Assembly: GCA_910890315.1 (NCBI GenBank)
Contig: CAJVGD010000005.1
Coordinates: forward strand, 1,915,260 to 1,979,259
DNA length: 64,000 nucleotides
Direction: 5' to 3'
Source of the DNA: Serendipita indica DSM 11827
Lineage: Eukaryota > Basidiomycota > Agaricomycetes > Sebacinales > Serendipitaceae
Under the pieces are notes generated by a model. It saw only the letters and a program-made list of their open reading frames with translations. It did not search any database and was not told the DNA's origin. Below are positions 28,288 to 39,303 of the stretch, piece after piece. A program made the position numbers and the translations under genes. Each line of letters starts with the position of its first letter. Position 1 is the stretch's first letter.

Positions 28288-30390
28288 ATGCCTCGCTATG
28301 CAATTATCGACGACACCGACCCGATGATCACCTATACGGGTAACTGGACTGTCCTCAGCATGTTGGATCCCAATCAGCCAGAGTACAACGGGACGGTCCA
28401 TGCCACCAATGATCCCGACGCAACGATTGAGCTCAATTTCTACGGTAAGAATAGCCTCTGATACCTTTAAGCTCACCATTACTGACTATATCGTTTTCTT
28501 CCGAATAAAAATCTGCGTCCAAACGTCTTGCCCCTTCACGCAACTCCGCCGCTCTCGCCGCTAAACCGTATTCAATCCATGAACGCTCTATTGACCTTGG
28601 CGGCGGGCCTCCAACCTCCACGCCGAATCCGATTTCCCGTGTGTACCACGGGACCACTCTTACAGGCACTGTCGTAAATGCGTACGGTACAATCGACGCT
28701 CCCGATAAAAAAGGGCTCCCTGCCTCGAGATGGACCCTTGACGGCAAGCCTCCAGTCGACTTCCCCCAACCGAATACAATTGGAACATATGATATCAACG
28801 GGACAACATCCCATGTGAGCATCTTTCGTTCTGGAAAGTTTGCAGACGGCGCGCACAAGCTTAAGATAGAAATCAATCCAGCTTCGGGAGGTGAGTTTTC
28901 TCACAATCCATTCCACGGAAACTATCGGGTCATTAACGAGCCCCTTCTTCTTTCCACGGTCGTGAGTAGTCAACGGCAGCCCACCGCCGATGTTCTATCT
29001 GGATTTTTTCGCGGTATTGGCTGGTGATCCCATCTACGTGGAGGATGTAATTTTGGATGCAGGAAACCAGTTCACCGTCGTCGACGGCTCTTGGACAGCG
29101 CAGAATGTGACCGGGGCGTATCTTAATTCGGCGGTAGTAGCGCCTTTAAATGGTGGCTCTACATGGCTGGGGTTCCATGGTAATACTCTTTTTGTCATCC
29201 GCTCGACCTACGCTTACGCTCTTCAAGGGACCGAGATCACGGTATACGGCACACTCAACGGGACCTACAACCCAAATGCGACCTTAGGCTACTTCTCCAT
29301 CGACGAAGGCGTGAAGAAACCTGTCTATCTCCAGAATATAACCCAAGTCGTTCAGACGAACGGCCAACCAATTGGAAACTCTGATTCGATAACAAATCTC
29401 CCGGGAGTAACTATGCTGGATAATGGCTGGATATCGGTTCCGACACCACTTATGCATCAAGCGATTTGGAGAACAAAGGGATTGAAGGATATCGGGGACT
29501 TTCAGCATACTCTCACCATCTCGATAGAGGCGCAGCGCACTTCGACAGCGTCTTCTTCAACTGGGTCGAGTACAGGTACCTCTTCCACCACCAGTAGCTC
29601 GACCTCTACATCCGGTGGCCCGACACCAGCGCCAACTGTATCTCCTTGGCTTTTCGACTACGTCGTCTATGGTCCATCTTCGGCGATTGGAAGCGCGACT
29701 CCCGTGGCTTTCCAACCAAGCGGTGGATCCTCGGTTTCGTCTGCAGCGGAGCGCGGCGCCATAGCCGGCGGTGTCCTGGGCGGACTCGCATTCCTGACCA
29801 TTGTCATTGTCGGCATTCTATTTTTCCTACGACACAAGCGCAGGGAAGAAGAGAAGCGCCGAGCGCCCACAGAGTATACCGTCCCAGCGTCAACGAACCC
29901 CATCTTGGCCGGACTGCGGAAGAGTTTCCACAAGTCTGGAGCAGATAAAACTGCGGAAGCCACGGCTCGAGCCGAAAAGGGTGCTGTCCGGCGAGACGAG
30001 CCTGGTGTTGTCCGACAGGAAGAGCCGCTGGTCCTGGATATCAGTGCAAATGCGACTCCCCAGGAGCACTCTGCAACTGCGCAACAGGGTTCCACGCCAC
30101 TCGTTCGTAGACAGGGAAGCGTCAATGTCGAGACATCGACCACGGTTACCGCGACCAATACGCAAAGTCCGAGCTTGGGAGACGCGACGGCGATGAGCGC
30201 ATACGACTACATTCGTCCAAGTCCGGGTAATCTCTATACGAGAGATGGATACTTTTCCTCTAGCGCCGGTAACGTCAATGCCATTCGGGAGGTTGACGGT
30301 GGTGTACGGCTTGCGTCTGGAGACTCTGATGAATCGGTACATGCTGAGCCTAGCGTACCCATTCTTCCCCCTCAGTACTCACGGTACTGA
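28288..30390 (+). CDS. Single-pass surface protein family, copy A (divergent)
   Basis: First and most divergent tandem copy. It starts MPRYAIIDDTDPMITYTGNW, the family opening, and the first exon ends at the shared intron site after LNFYG. Exon 2 holds TLTGTVVNAYGTIDAP; a further intron leads to FYLDFFAVLAGDPIYVEDVI, the start of the second module. A Ser/Thr-rich linker precedes the helix GAIAGGVLGGLAFLTIVIVG with FFLR and a basic stop-transfer (RHKRREEEKRR). The tail ends IREVDGGVRLASGDSDES, then ILPPQYSRY. There is no cleavable signal peptide. The ectodomain has several N-x-T sequons. Function is unknown; a beta-sandwich carbohydrate- or protein-binding role is plausible but unproven. Confidence 0.8.
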
Positions 30391-30698
30391 GATTTCCATT
30401 GTTTTCCCCTTTAGTTTCCTCTCCCGTCATGCTCTTTCAGGTTGGTCTCGGACAGTTTCGTCATCCTTAGTGTACTCTCAGTCTCTCTTGTCAATAGGCG
30501 TACTCCTTTGCAATGAACCTCACATGATCAGATCATGATTGGGCCCTGTTTGGATAACTCGTCGTCGGTGTCGTTTGTAAGCTCCTCTCAAATGAAGCTA
30601 AAGACAATCAACCGAGCAGTTGTACCCATCTAGTATACATGGTATCCTTGCAACGTAAAAGTACGCATGGATCGGACACGGCGTATCATTGCTGGCTG

Positions 30699-30740
30699 TC
30701 ATAGCTTCAGACTAGTCATAGCTTCATTCAGACTAGTCAT
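30699..30740. repeat. Imperfect two-copy tandem repeat
   Basis: Unit TCATAGCTTCAGACTAG at 30699-30715 is repeated at 30716-30736 with an ATT insertion, followed by TCAT. This looks like a slippage duplication. Confidence 0.7.
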
Positions 30741-30912
30741 CGACATTCTCTTGGCATCATAAGCATTCCACAAGGAGCTTAATGACTGTGCGGCAGAGCG
30801 GGCATTGGCTACGCGTGTAAATTGAAAAGGAGAAATTTACCACCTTCTTTATTACGGACTAAGCCAGATGAATTCTCTATCGCTGTGCAATATGCCGAGT
30901 AAACCGCTCCGA

Positions 30913-30943
30913 CATCGGGCAATGCGTGGGAAGGAGGCGCTAA
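30913..30943 (+). promoter_or_regulatory. Shared upstream module of copy B
   Basis: CATCGG (30913-30918), GCGTGGGA (30924-30931) and GGCGCTAA (30936-30943) in the same order as before copies D and E. It ends 93 bp before the copy B start. Confidence 0.5.
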
Positions 30944-31036
30944 ACCTACTTGTATGTACCGGAGCGGCCTCCATGTTTGCGTCTCAACCTTTGGATTGTC
31001 CCGTCGAGCTTGTAGGGTGCTTGGAACACAGGAGAG

Positions 31037-32548
31037 ATGTCCAAACTGGTTATTATCGATGATAGCCATCCAGCCATTACGTATTCCTCTGGATCCTGGG
31101 CGGGTGCAGTAACAACGACCCACAACGAGTACAACTCTACTCTTCATTCCGCTGTTGCCACCGGAGCGACAATAAAGTACCAGTTTCGGGGTTTGTACTC
31201 TCTTCTCGGCATAGAGGAATACGACTAACTTTGCAAAGGAACTGGTATCTTTGTCTATGGAACCCTCACTCAGCCGGTCACGAATGGTTATCCCGAGTCC
31301 ACCTTTCAAATTGATAACAACCGCGTCTCCAACTGGAATCTGACTGGCATGGTAATCGACAATGCGACTACATACTCTCACGTCGTCCTCTTCAAGTCAG
31401 CACAATACAATTACGGTGACCACACGATCTCCATCAATGTCGGACAGTTTGATGCGACGACAACGGGCCGCTTCAATTTCGACTACTTTGTGGTCACTGG
31501 TGCCACGGAGGAGGATGCTCGCAACGCCGGGGGGCTCGTCATTGTGGATGACAAGGATACCGCTATTGGCTACGAAGGCAACTGGTTTGCAACCGGAAGC
31601 AAGGCAGAATACCAATGGTCCGCCCATCGCTCACCAGCCGCGTCCAATACTGGAACGGCTACATTTTCATTCAATGGAACGAGCGTCTCTGTCTATGCAA
31701 CTCTTGATGGTATCTATCCATCTAACCCAATCGCCAGCTTTGTAGTAGACCCCGGCAGTGCGAACGAAGTCCAAGGAACAGTAGTCATCCCAGGATCGGC
31801 CCCAAAAAAGTATCACAGTCCCATATTATCAGTATCTGGTCTTTCAGAGGGGTCACACACTCTGGTTGTGACTTCTCTCAGTGACCAGACCACCAGTTGG
31901 TGGTTAGACTATATTCTCTATGGCTCCCCTTCTTCCGGTAGTGTCGTCAACTCGAACGGCAGCAACGGAACAGCGACGTCGAGCAATCAAGCCATCGGCC
32001 AAACTCAGAGCAACGGCCCCAGCAAAGCTGCCATTGCCGGAGGGGTGATAGGTGGCGTGGTCGCATGTCTTTTGGTCATTTTCTTCCTCTTCTACTATTT
32101 AAGAAGAAGAGGCAGGAGGAACGATCGAGTGGAAATAATCGATCAATATCGTGGGCCGATAGACGAAAAGCCATTGGCAATGCCGACCGAAGTGGCCACT
32201 TCTCCGCCCACGACTTCAACGGCGGCGATGGTAGCCTCGACACATACTTCAACACCACTTTTGTACATTCCGCCTACAAAGGGACAGAGCCCCCACCCAA
32301 CACCTGTCGAGCGACCAGCAGTCCCGAGACCGAGCATGACCGAAACAAATCACCTCCAAGACTCAAACACTCTTGCATTTACTTCTTCGAGTAATCTGCA
32401 AAGTATCCCCGATAATGCCTCGTCCGCACGAGAAGAGAGCCAACCACCTAGAGTGAGAGAGTTGGATGGCGGTATACGCTTGGAATGGACAGACCAGGAC
32501 GGTGCTCATGACACGCTTCCTCCATCTTACTCCAACTATCAATCGTAA
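31037..32548 (+). CDS. Single-pass surface protein family, copy B
   Basis: Two exons around one short intron (about 31190-31238). Module 1 starts KLVIIDDSHPAITYSSGSW and module 2 starts GGLVIVDDKDTAIGYEGNW. Each module has a VYGT/VYAT strand, a conserved HxxxL segment and ends FDYFVV or LDYILYG, so the ectodomain is an internal duplication. A short Asn/Ser linker precedes the helix AAIAGGVIGGVVACLLVIFF with LFYY and then RRRGRR. The tail carries the family boxes IDQYR, LLYIPPTK, RELDGGIRLEWTD and DTLPPSYSNYQS. There is no signal peptide. It is a close paralog of C, D and E. Confidence 0.85.
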
Positions 32549-33028
32549 TGAATATCCCGGCGATGTTTATCGAGTATTTTGTTCTCTGGCAGGGCCTAAT
32601 TCCTTAGTTATCTGATATGACTGTAATGTACTTGAATTCGTTTTCGAGATGGATACCTTGTGCTGCGTTGTGGCAGCTGGGCTGAGCATACACTCACCGC
32701 TTGGCTTTCATCCCCGTTGACCTCGCTTTTGAATTCGGCCCAACACAGTCTGTAAAGCTCGAGAAATCTTCGGGATCCAGCCTAGTTTCAAGGGGGACGG
32801 ACCTAGTGAAACGGTGGCTCTGTTCGTCACTACTAACGGCCCCTAAGGGTACCTGTCCTGTCTACTCTTCGAGGTATGATGGTACTTGATGCAGAGCCTG
32901 GTACGGGGAGTGCAATTCGGCCGCAGTCGTGACCATATGATCAATGAATAAGTGAATGGATCTCCTACTCGAGCGGACATGCTTTTTCACACCCTCATTA
33001 CAAACTGTATGTACAAACTATGATCCGT

Positions 33029-33077
33029 CATCGGGCCCATTGAGACCGTGAGACGCAGTTGAATAGACGCCGCTTGG
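33029..33077 (+). promoter_or_regulatory. Shared upstream module of copy C (weaker match)
   Basis: CATCGG at 33029-33034, then ACCGTGAGA and GAATAGACGCC, a diverged form of the module before B, D and E. It ends 84 bp before the copy C start. Confidence 0.4.
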
Positions 33078-33161
33078 ACATTAAAACCTGGGGCGGGGAA
33101 CTGTGAGGTATCGACGTTTAGATGCGTAGGGTTTTCGAAGAGCTCCGAGGTCCTCGCAAGG

Positions 33162-34685
33162 ATGCCCATTGCCATCATCGACGACACCAATCCCGCGATC
33201 GTTTACTCTCAAGGGACATGGGCCAGCTCGCCGACAAACGAGTACAACGAGTACATGTCCTCGTTCCATTATCCGACATCTGCAGGTGCGACAATGAAGT
33301 ACCGATTTCGAGGTTCGCTTTCTCAGCTTTACAAGAGTTCACAAGGTCAATGTTGAACAGGGACCAGCATTCAGCTCTTTGGAACTGTTACACAACCCGT
33401 CACAAGGGGCTATCCGAAGGTCACCTACCAGATCGACAATAATCCCATTGAAGAATGGGACCTCTCGCCAGGGCTACAGGACACGGTCAACACGCAGTCT
33501 CATGTAGCTTTCTACAAGTCCAGGGAGTACACGTATGGAGATCACACACTTTCAGTCAATGTTGGAGACTTTGATCCCAGAACAACTGGTCGCCTCAACT
33601 TTGACTTTTTCATCTTCTACGGCGCAACGGAGCAGGACGTGAAGAATGCAGGCGGCCTCATGTTTCGAGATGACAGCGACTATGGTCCTGTCTATGAAGG
33701 CGGATGGTCCTTAGCTCGGGGCATGAAGCAAGAGTTCAAGTCTGGTGCCCACCAAACACCGGCTGGCTCCGAGGGCACGGCAATACTTCCATTCAATGGA
33801 ACGTGTGTCGAGGTCTATGCGACCCTTGATGGTGATTATGGCTCTAAACCCATCGCCAGCTTCGTGGTGGATCGAGGCACGTCGCATGAAGTTGTCCGAA
33901 CCTTTCCTGGACCAGGGCGTGTCACGACGCAGTTCAATACTAGGCTGCTGTCAGTACATGGCCTAGTGGACGGGCCTCATAGCCTGACCGTCACCGCTCT
34001 TGGGAAAGATGTCTCCCCCTGGCGATTAGACTACTTTGTCTATGGGGTCTCTAACGAGACAAATATTGATAATGGAACTGGTGGTGGTGGGGCTTCCGGA
34101 GTATCGAGTTCGGTCGAACTTTCAACCCGGAGTGCAACTCCTCGAGTCGTGACAAGCACTTTTGGAGGAAGAGTATTCACGACGACAGAGTCAGTAAGTC
34201 CTCTTGTTTCTAGCCTCAACTCTCCTGAGGATACTCACGGAGGCGTGAGCTCGAATCAACAAACGGTCGGGGAAACGCAAGCCCATTGGCAGTCAAAGAG
34301 AGCTGTCATTATTGCGGGAGTTCTTGGGGGCATAGCCGCTGGAATTCTTTCTATGTTGCTTCTGTGCTGGTGCATACGAAGGCGTAGAAACACCAAGAGT
34401 ATAGCATCGATTGATCAGTATCGAGACTCCATAAAGGACGATATATCTCGCCGGCCAACAGACATGGGTCCAGTTCCTCCAATTCCGCGCACCAAGGAAC
34501 CAAATACCCTTCCATACCCTCATTGCCACAGTCCGCGTCCCAGCATTGACACGGCTTCGTCTGTAACGCGAACCAACCAACCACCGAGAACAAGAGAAGT
34601 GGATGCGGGAATACGCTTGGAATGGACAGACGAAGAAGGCCCTCACGACACACTTCCACCGTCTTATTCTAACTATCAGTCGTGA
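33162..34685 (+). CDS. Single-pass surface protein family, copy C
   Basis: Two exons. MPIAIIDDTNPAIVYSQGTW opens module 1, and the intron falls at the conserved site after KYRFRG. Module 2 begins GGLMFRDDSDYGPVYEGGW, with the second acidic pair shifted to RDDSD. A linker rich in Ser/Thr leads to the helix VIIAGVLGGIAAGILSMLLL with CWCIRRRRN. The cytosolic tail is the shortest of B-E (about 100 residues): ASIDQYRDSIKDD, then REVDAGIRLEWTDEEG and LPPSYSNYQS; the LYIPP box is missing. No signal peptide. Function unknown. Confidence 0.85.
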
Positions 34686-34809
34686 TAACTTTGGTTCTAA
34701 ATCCGTTTCTTCCGCGGGTGTTGTCTAGCTTTACTTTTTAGGGATTATATACTTGCATTATCAATGAAAATATTTCACTCGGCATCAGAGCAGTCGCTTA
34801 CGACTGAGC

Positions 34810-35064
34810 TTATACCTTGGATTCCGCCCTGTCAATGTCAATTTCGAGTTTCGTCAATTCAGGATCCGAAATAAGCAAAATACCAAAGTAAAAGTCAGCG
34901 AGAGACTCACGGCCCCTCTGCGGCGTTTCGCTATGACACTGGAAAAAGTCGCCACAAGCCGTTATGATGTTGCTCATTTCCCAATACTCTACGTGCTCTT
35001 TGTAGTCCCAGAACGCAGAAACTTGCACTGGGTGGACGTTACAACCTCTAAAGTTGATGATCAT
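34810..35064 (-). CDS. Short hypothetical ORF
   Basis: An 84-codon frame from a true ATG, MIINFRGCNVHPVQVSAFWD and onward, with balanced amino-acid use and no low complexity. No domain was recognised. It lies wholly in the C-D spacer and could be a small gene, an exon or chance. Confidence 0.2.
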   Translation of the reverse strand: MIINFRGCNVHPVQVSAFWDYKEHVEYWEMSNIITACGDFFQCHSETPQRGRESLADFYFGILLISDPELTKLEIDIDRAESKV

Positions 35065-35259
35065 CCTTCAGTCTCCTCGATAGGTGGGCCAACTGCGTAC
35101 ATAAGCAGATAAATGACAGGCTAGTCAACACGGAGTATAGTTATACCGTCTGTCGTCACGGTTAATGGAAAAGAGCTGCGCGTACGGTCAGACGTTGTCG
35201 AGCCGGTGCGTGATCCATGTAGTGTACAGTTATTCAGCAATTGATAGGCAATAAGCCGT

Positions 35260-35305
35260 CATCGGGGAAGCACAAAGCGTGGGACAGCGCTCAACAGGCG
35301 CTAAT
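35260..35305 (+). promoter_or_regulatory. Shared upstream module of copy D
   Basis: CATCGG (35260-35265), GCGTGGGA (35277-35284) and AGGCGCTAAT (35296-35305), ending 86 bp before the copy D start. Confidence 0.5.
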
Positions 35306-35391
35306 CGCTAATTGGCGAGACCTACTAAAGGCTCCTACCGACGATCGCTGTCCATGTCTCTAGGTCCCTTCTAGTAGCTTGGACTCTCAAA

Positions 35392-37040
35392 ATGCCAATC
35401 GTAATCATTGACGATACCAATCCGGCGATCGTCTACTCCCAGCGGTCATGGAGAGGGGTGTCCGGAAACACGAACAACGAATACAAGTCTTCTCTACATT
35501 ACCCCACTGCCGTCGGAGCAACCATCCGATATCAGTTTCGAGGTCCGTTCTCTGCCTTCTATCTCAAGCGCCCTTAAGCCAACGTCAACCAGGAATTGGC
35601 ATACACGTCTACGGGACCGTCACACAGCCAGTTACAAAGGGTTATCCGAATGTCACATACCAGGTGGACAATGATCTCCCCCGAGGTTGGAATCTCTCCC
35701 TGAGTTTACAAGATACGATCAACACCCAATCGCACGTAGTCCTCTTCAAATCTGCAGAATACGACTACGGAGATCATGAAATTACCGTCTATGTTGGGGA
35801 TTTTGATCCTGGAACAACTGGTCGCCTCAACTTCGACTTCCTGCTTGTCATTGGTGCAACTGAGGAGGACGCGAGGAACGCTGGTGGCCTCATTCTCTTG
35901 GACGATAATGAAGCCGGTTCCATCTACGACGCGGGCTGGTCTCTGACCGGTGGATACAAGCAAGAAATGAGGTTTGGAGTGCATCGTTCACCTGCTGGTG
36001 CAACTGCAACGGCTACGCTTCCCTTTACTGGGACGAATATCGAGGTCTACGCGACACTCGATGGAGACTACGGCTCGAACGCGATTGCCAGTTTTGCAGT
36101 TGATCGTGGTACTGCGAATGAGGTTGTCCGAACCTTCAATGGCCCAGGACGCGTCACAAGGCAATTCAATACCAGAATCCTGTCGTTACTAGATCTAGCG
36201 GATGGGTCTCATACTTTAAGTATCACTGCGCTGGGGAATGGCGCGGTCGGTTGGCGCTTAGACTATTTCATCTACGGTACGCCCACCGTCGCATCCTCCC
36301 CTGCAGATAGCGGTGCCGTTGGTGACAATAGTAGCAATGGTGGAGTGTCGGGCTCATCAGCATCGCAGTCTGGGGGTGCAACCTCGCAAACTGCAACAGG
36401 GGTGATACAATCACCTATCCCTGGCTCCGACTCGGTCACTTTGTCCAGGCATATCAACGGGAGTGCGGGTCTAAATGAACAACCCGTTGGGGAATCACTC
36501 GTTCGCGGGCAATCAAGCAAAGCAGCTATTGCTGGTGGAGTGATTGGTGGCATAGCCATTATGGCCCTAGCCATCTTCTTCCTGTGCTTGTATCGACGAA
36601 GACGAAAAAAAGAGAGAGAGACAGCGTCAATAGATCAGTATCGCGTCTCTGTGGACAGTCATGGCCCTCACAATTCCGCAAATGCGACCGCTTCAAGCTC
36701 CACGACACCAAAAAGAGGCGACATTACTCTCCCTGTGCTCTATATTCCTCCCAACAAAGCTCCACTTACCATCGCTGCTCCGGCTCAGCCAAACTTACCC
36801 CGAGCTACGACTCTAGCGACCGTACAGGAGAGTCACGAAGCCGAGAGAAACCGTGTCCAAGGCGGTTCGACCCTCCCGCTCTTTTTTAGCACCGACCAAC
36901 AAGGTCTCCCAGAGGCGACGTTACCTGAAGAGGAACACCAAGGGCGATTGAGAGAGCAAGATGGTGGGATACGCTTGGAATGGGTTGATAATGAGGGCGT
37001 TCACGAGACACTTCCACCATCCTATTCTAACTACTCGTAA
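35392..37040 (+). CDS. Single-pass surface protein family, copy D
   Basis: MPIVIIDDTNPAIVYSQRSW begins module 1; the first exon ends at YQFRG and the intron closes near 35590, resuming with GIGIHVYGTVTQPVTKGYPN. Module 2 is GGLILLDDNEAGSIYDAGW. A Gly/Ser/Thr linker precedes the helix AAIAGGVIGGIAIMALAIFF and then YRRRRKKE. The tail holds ASIDQYRVSVD, LYIPPNKAP, REQDGGIRLEWVDNEG and ETLPPSYSNYS. About 500 residues after splicing. The same region can be read without splicing from another start, but the spliced form matches the paralogs better. No signal peptide. Confidence 0.85.
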
Positions 37041-37383
37041 AATCTTGTCCTTTTCTTCCAATTATTCATGTACATTCGAAGTTGCTTCGTTGCATCATAA
37101 CATCATAGGGTATGCGGCTTCATTTCTTCTGGCGAGTCGGCAGACACGTCTTTGTTATGTACCTGTACATAAAAGCGGACTAACCTTCCGGAATGAATCT
37201 TGGTTTATAGGTGTTCCTTTTTGCAATGTGTATGGACTATGATCCGCCATCGGAGCAGGCGTGGGATGACATTGAATAGGCGCTAATTGGCGGGGCCTTT
37301 AGAGCTCGGAGGGGTGGTCGTTTACTTTCAGCTTTGTTCTACCCCGATAAAATACTCAGAGAACCATTTCACAGACCGGAAGA
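37041..37383. other. Spacer between copies D and E
   Basis: 343 bp, the shortest spacer of the array. It holds the shared promoter module (37248-37287) and no gene. Confidence 0.5.
37248..37287 (+). promoter_or_regulatory. Shared upstream module of copy E
   Basis: CATCGG (37248-37253), GCGTGGGA (37259-37266) and AGGCGCTAAT (37278-37287), ending 96 bp before the copy E start. Confidence 0.5.
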
Positions 37384-39081
37384 ATGTCAAATCTCGCTAT
37401 TATCGACGACACCAACCCGGCAATCCTTTATTCTCCAGGCTCATGGGTTGCAACATCTACCGACACTAATAGAGAGTATAACTCTACTCTGCATTACGCA
37501 ACCTCTCCTGGGGCGACAATCACCTATCAATTTCGAGGTCGGTCGGGCATATCGTCTTTTGATAGCATCGTGAAGCTAACATGCAAAGGAACCGGAATTT
37601 TTGTCTATGGGACCATCACTCAGCCCGTCACAAATGGGTATCCAAAGGCCACCTATCAAATTGACAATGCTCGACCTGTCGTCAATTGGAACACTGCAGG
37701 GATGTTGCAAGATGCCGTGAGCACCCAGTCACACGTCACACTCTTCAAATCTCCACAATATCCATACGGAGACCATACAATCACAATCTCCGTCGACCAA
37801 GTCGATCCGACAACAACTGGTCGGTTTAATTTCGACTTCTTTGTCGTCACGGCCGTGACCGAGGAAGACGCTCGACGGGCGGGAGGACTCATCATTGTAG
37901 ATGATAAGGAACCTGTCATTCAGTATGGTAATGGGTGGACCTATACAGGAGGTAATAAGGCAGAGTATCTGCTCATGGTACACGGCTCTCCAGCTGGTGT
38001 GGATGCGATTGCCTCGTTTCCATTCACTGGTACGAGTGTCTCCGTATATGCCACTCTTGACGGTGATTATGCTTCAAGACCTATTGCCAGCTTTGCGGTG
38101 GATGGTGGCACCCCAGACGAAGTTGTCCGAACCTTCACTGGTCCTGGACGCGTCACAAGGCAGTGTAACACTCAGCTGTTGGGACTCTCTGGTCTAGCTG
38201 ACACTTCCCATACTCTGACTATCACTGCCCTCGGTAGAAACTTGCCGGGTTGGCGGCTAGACTATATCATTTACGGCACACCATTCCCTGCGCATGGCAC
38301 TGGCACTAGTATCGCGAGTGGTGGTAGCATCGGAGGGGAGGGGAGTGGGCTAACAAATTCTCTGGCGTCAGCTACAGGGGGCCTCGAGAGCGTATCAACC
38401 CGGGTAACAACATTCACGTCCAATGGGACAATGTTCATCTCGACGGAAATGGTGACTCAGAATGTCCCAGGCTTCAATTCTCCTTGGGGAACCAGCCAAA
38501 GCACGGGTTTGACTCAGCAAGCTATCGGAGATGTGACCACTGGCGGGAATTCAAAGAGAGCCGTGGTAATTGGAGGAGTAATCGGTGGAATAGCCCTTGG
38601 AATCCTCCTCATCGCCCCCCTCGTCTACTATCTAAGACGACATAGGAAAAATCGGAGAAGGATGCTTATCCACCGGTATCCCAATTGGAGGGTGGATGCA
38701 TATGATAGGGAGACCGACGCGGCACCTTCATTGCCCATGGCACCAACAAAGAGTGATACGGTATCCCTTTCGGCCCTTTGTATCTCTCCAACCAAGGGAA
38801 GCACAATCTCAAATACTATTTCATCGATCCACGGCCCGCTCCCATCGACAATGGTTTCCGCTCCATCACCAAAGGGCAGCGAGGCCGAGACAAATCATTT
38901 TCGGGACTCTTCGACGCTGCTGCTCTCTTCATCCATTAATCTACAAAGCCTTATGGAGACTATATCACCAGCAGAGGAGTCGAGAGTTCGAGAAGTCGAT
39001 GTTGGGATACGGCTGCAATGGACCGATGCTGAAGGCGCTCATGATACTCTCCCTCCCTCCTACTCTAATCTGCAATCATAG
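37384..39081 (+). CDS. Single-pass surface protein family, copy E
   Basis: MSNLAIIDDTNPAILYSPGS opens module 1. An intron at 37538-37588 is exactly 51 nt and stop-free, so spliced and unspliced forms share one frame; the paralogs show that splicing gives QFRGTGIFVYGTITQPVTNG. Module 2 begins GGLIIVDDKEPVIQYGNGW. The linker is long and Ser/Thr/Gly-rich. The helix is AVVIGGVIGGIALGILLIAP with LVYYLRRHRKNRRR. In the tail the IDQYR box is degraded to LIHRYPNWR, and the end reads REVDVGIRLQWTDAEG, then LPPSYSNLQS. No signal peptide. Confidence 0.85.
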   Translation: MSNLAIIDDTNPAILYSPGSWVATSTDTNREYNSTLHYATSPGATITYQFRGRSGISSFDSIVKLTCKGTGIFVYGTITQPVTNGYPKATYQIDNARPVVNWNTAGMLQDAVSTQSHVTLFKSPQYPYGDHTITISVDQVDPTTTGRFNFDFFVVTAVTEEDARRAGGLIIVDDKEPVIQYGNGWTYTGGNKAEYLLMVHGSPAGVDAIASFPFTGTSVSVYATLDGDYASRPIASFAVDGGTPDEVVRTFTGPGRVTRQCNTQLLGLSGLADTSHTLTITALGRNLPGWRLDYIIYGTPFPAHGTGTSIASGGSIGGEGSGLTNSLASATGGLESVSTRVTTFTSNGTMFISTEMVTQNVPGFNSPWGTSQSTGLTQQAIGDVTTGGNSKRAVVIGGVIGGIALGILLIAPLVYYLRRHRKNRRRMLIHRYPNWRVDAYDRETDAAPSLPMAPTKSDTVSLSALCISPTKGSTISNTISSIHGPLPSTMVSAPSPKGSEAETNHFRDSSTLLLSSSINLQSLMETISPAEESRVREVDVGIRLQWTDAEGAHDTLPPSYSNLQS

Positions 39082-39303
39082 ATTTATGTTATTGTAAAAA
39101 TTCGAACTTTTTACATGTCATGCGTGTAATTGCATCTTGGAGTCAACGCCTGCGACGGGCTGACCCTCAATCGGCAGCCTCTCGGCTATTTATACCAAGG
39201 AGTGGTTGTACTTCAGTAAGGAAACATATTAAGTGGACTCGGGATACAGTCACGGACTGACGAATGCGGGAATTGATGGCTATGTCTTGATTCAAAAGTG
39301 AGT

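Larger units (their letters stand above)
30391..31036. other. Spacer between copies A and B
   Basis: About 650 bp. It holds an imperfect tandem repeat (30699-30740) and, near its end, the promoter module shared with copies C-E. No gene was recognised. Confidence 0.5.
34686..35391. other. Spacer between copies C and D
   Basis: About 700 bp with the shared module of copy D near its end and one 84-codon minus-strand frame (34810-35064) described separately. Nothing else was recognised. Confidence 0.4.

Noticed and set aside
35448-35600. Unspliced N-terminus of copy D starting at 35448
   Set aside because: The frame uses no ATG at its head and loses the I-D-D opening; the spliced start at 35392 matches all paralogs.
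28288-39081. Idea that the tandem array A-E is a retrotransposon or other mobile repeat
   Set aside because: Copies are spliced genes with intact frames, different spacers and no transposase, reverse transcriptase, terminal repeats or target duplications that I could see.
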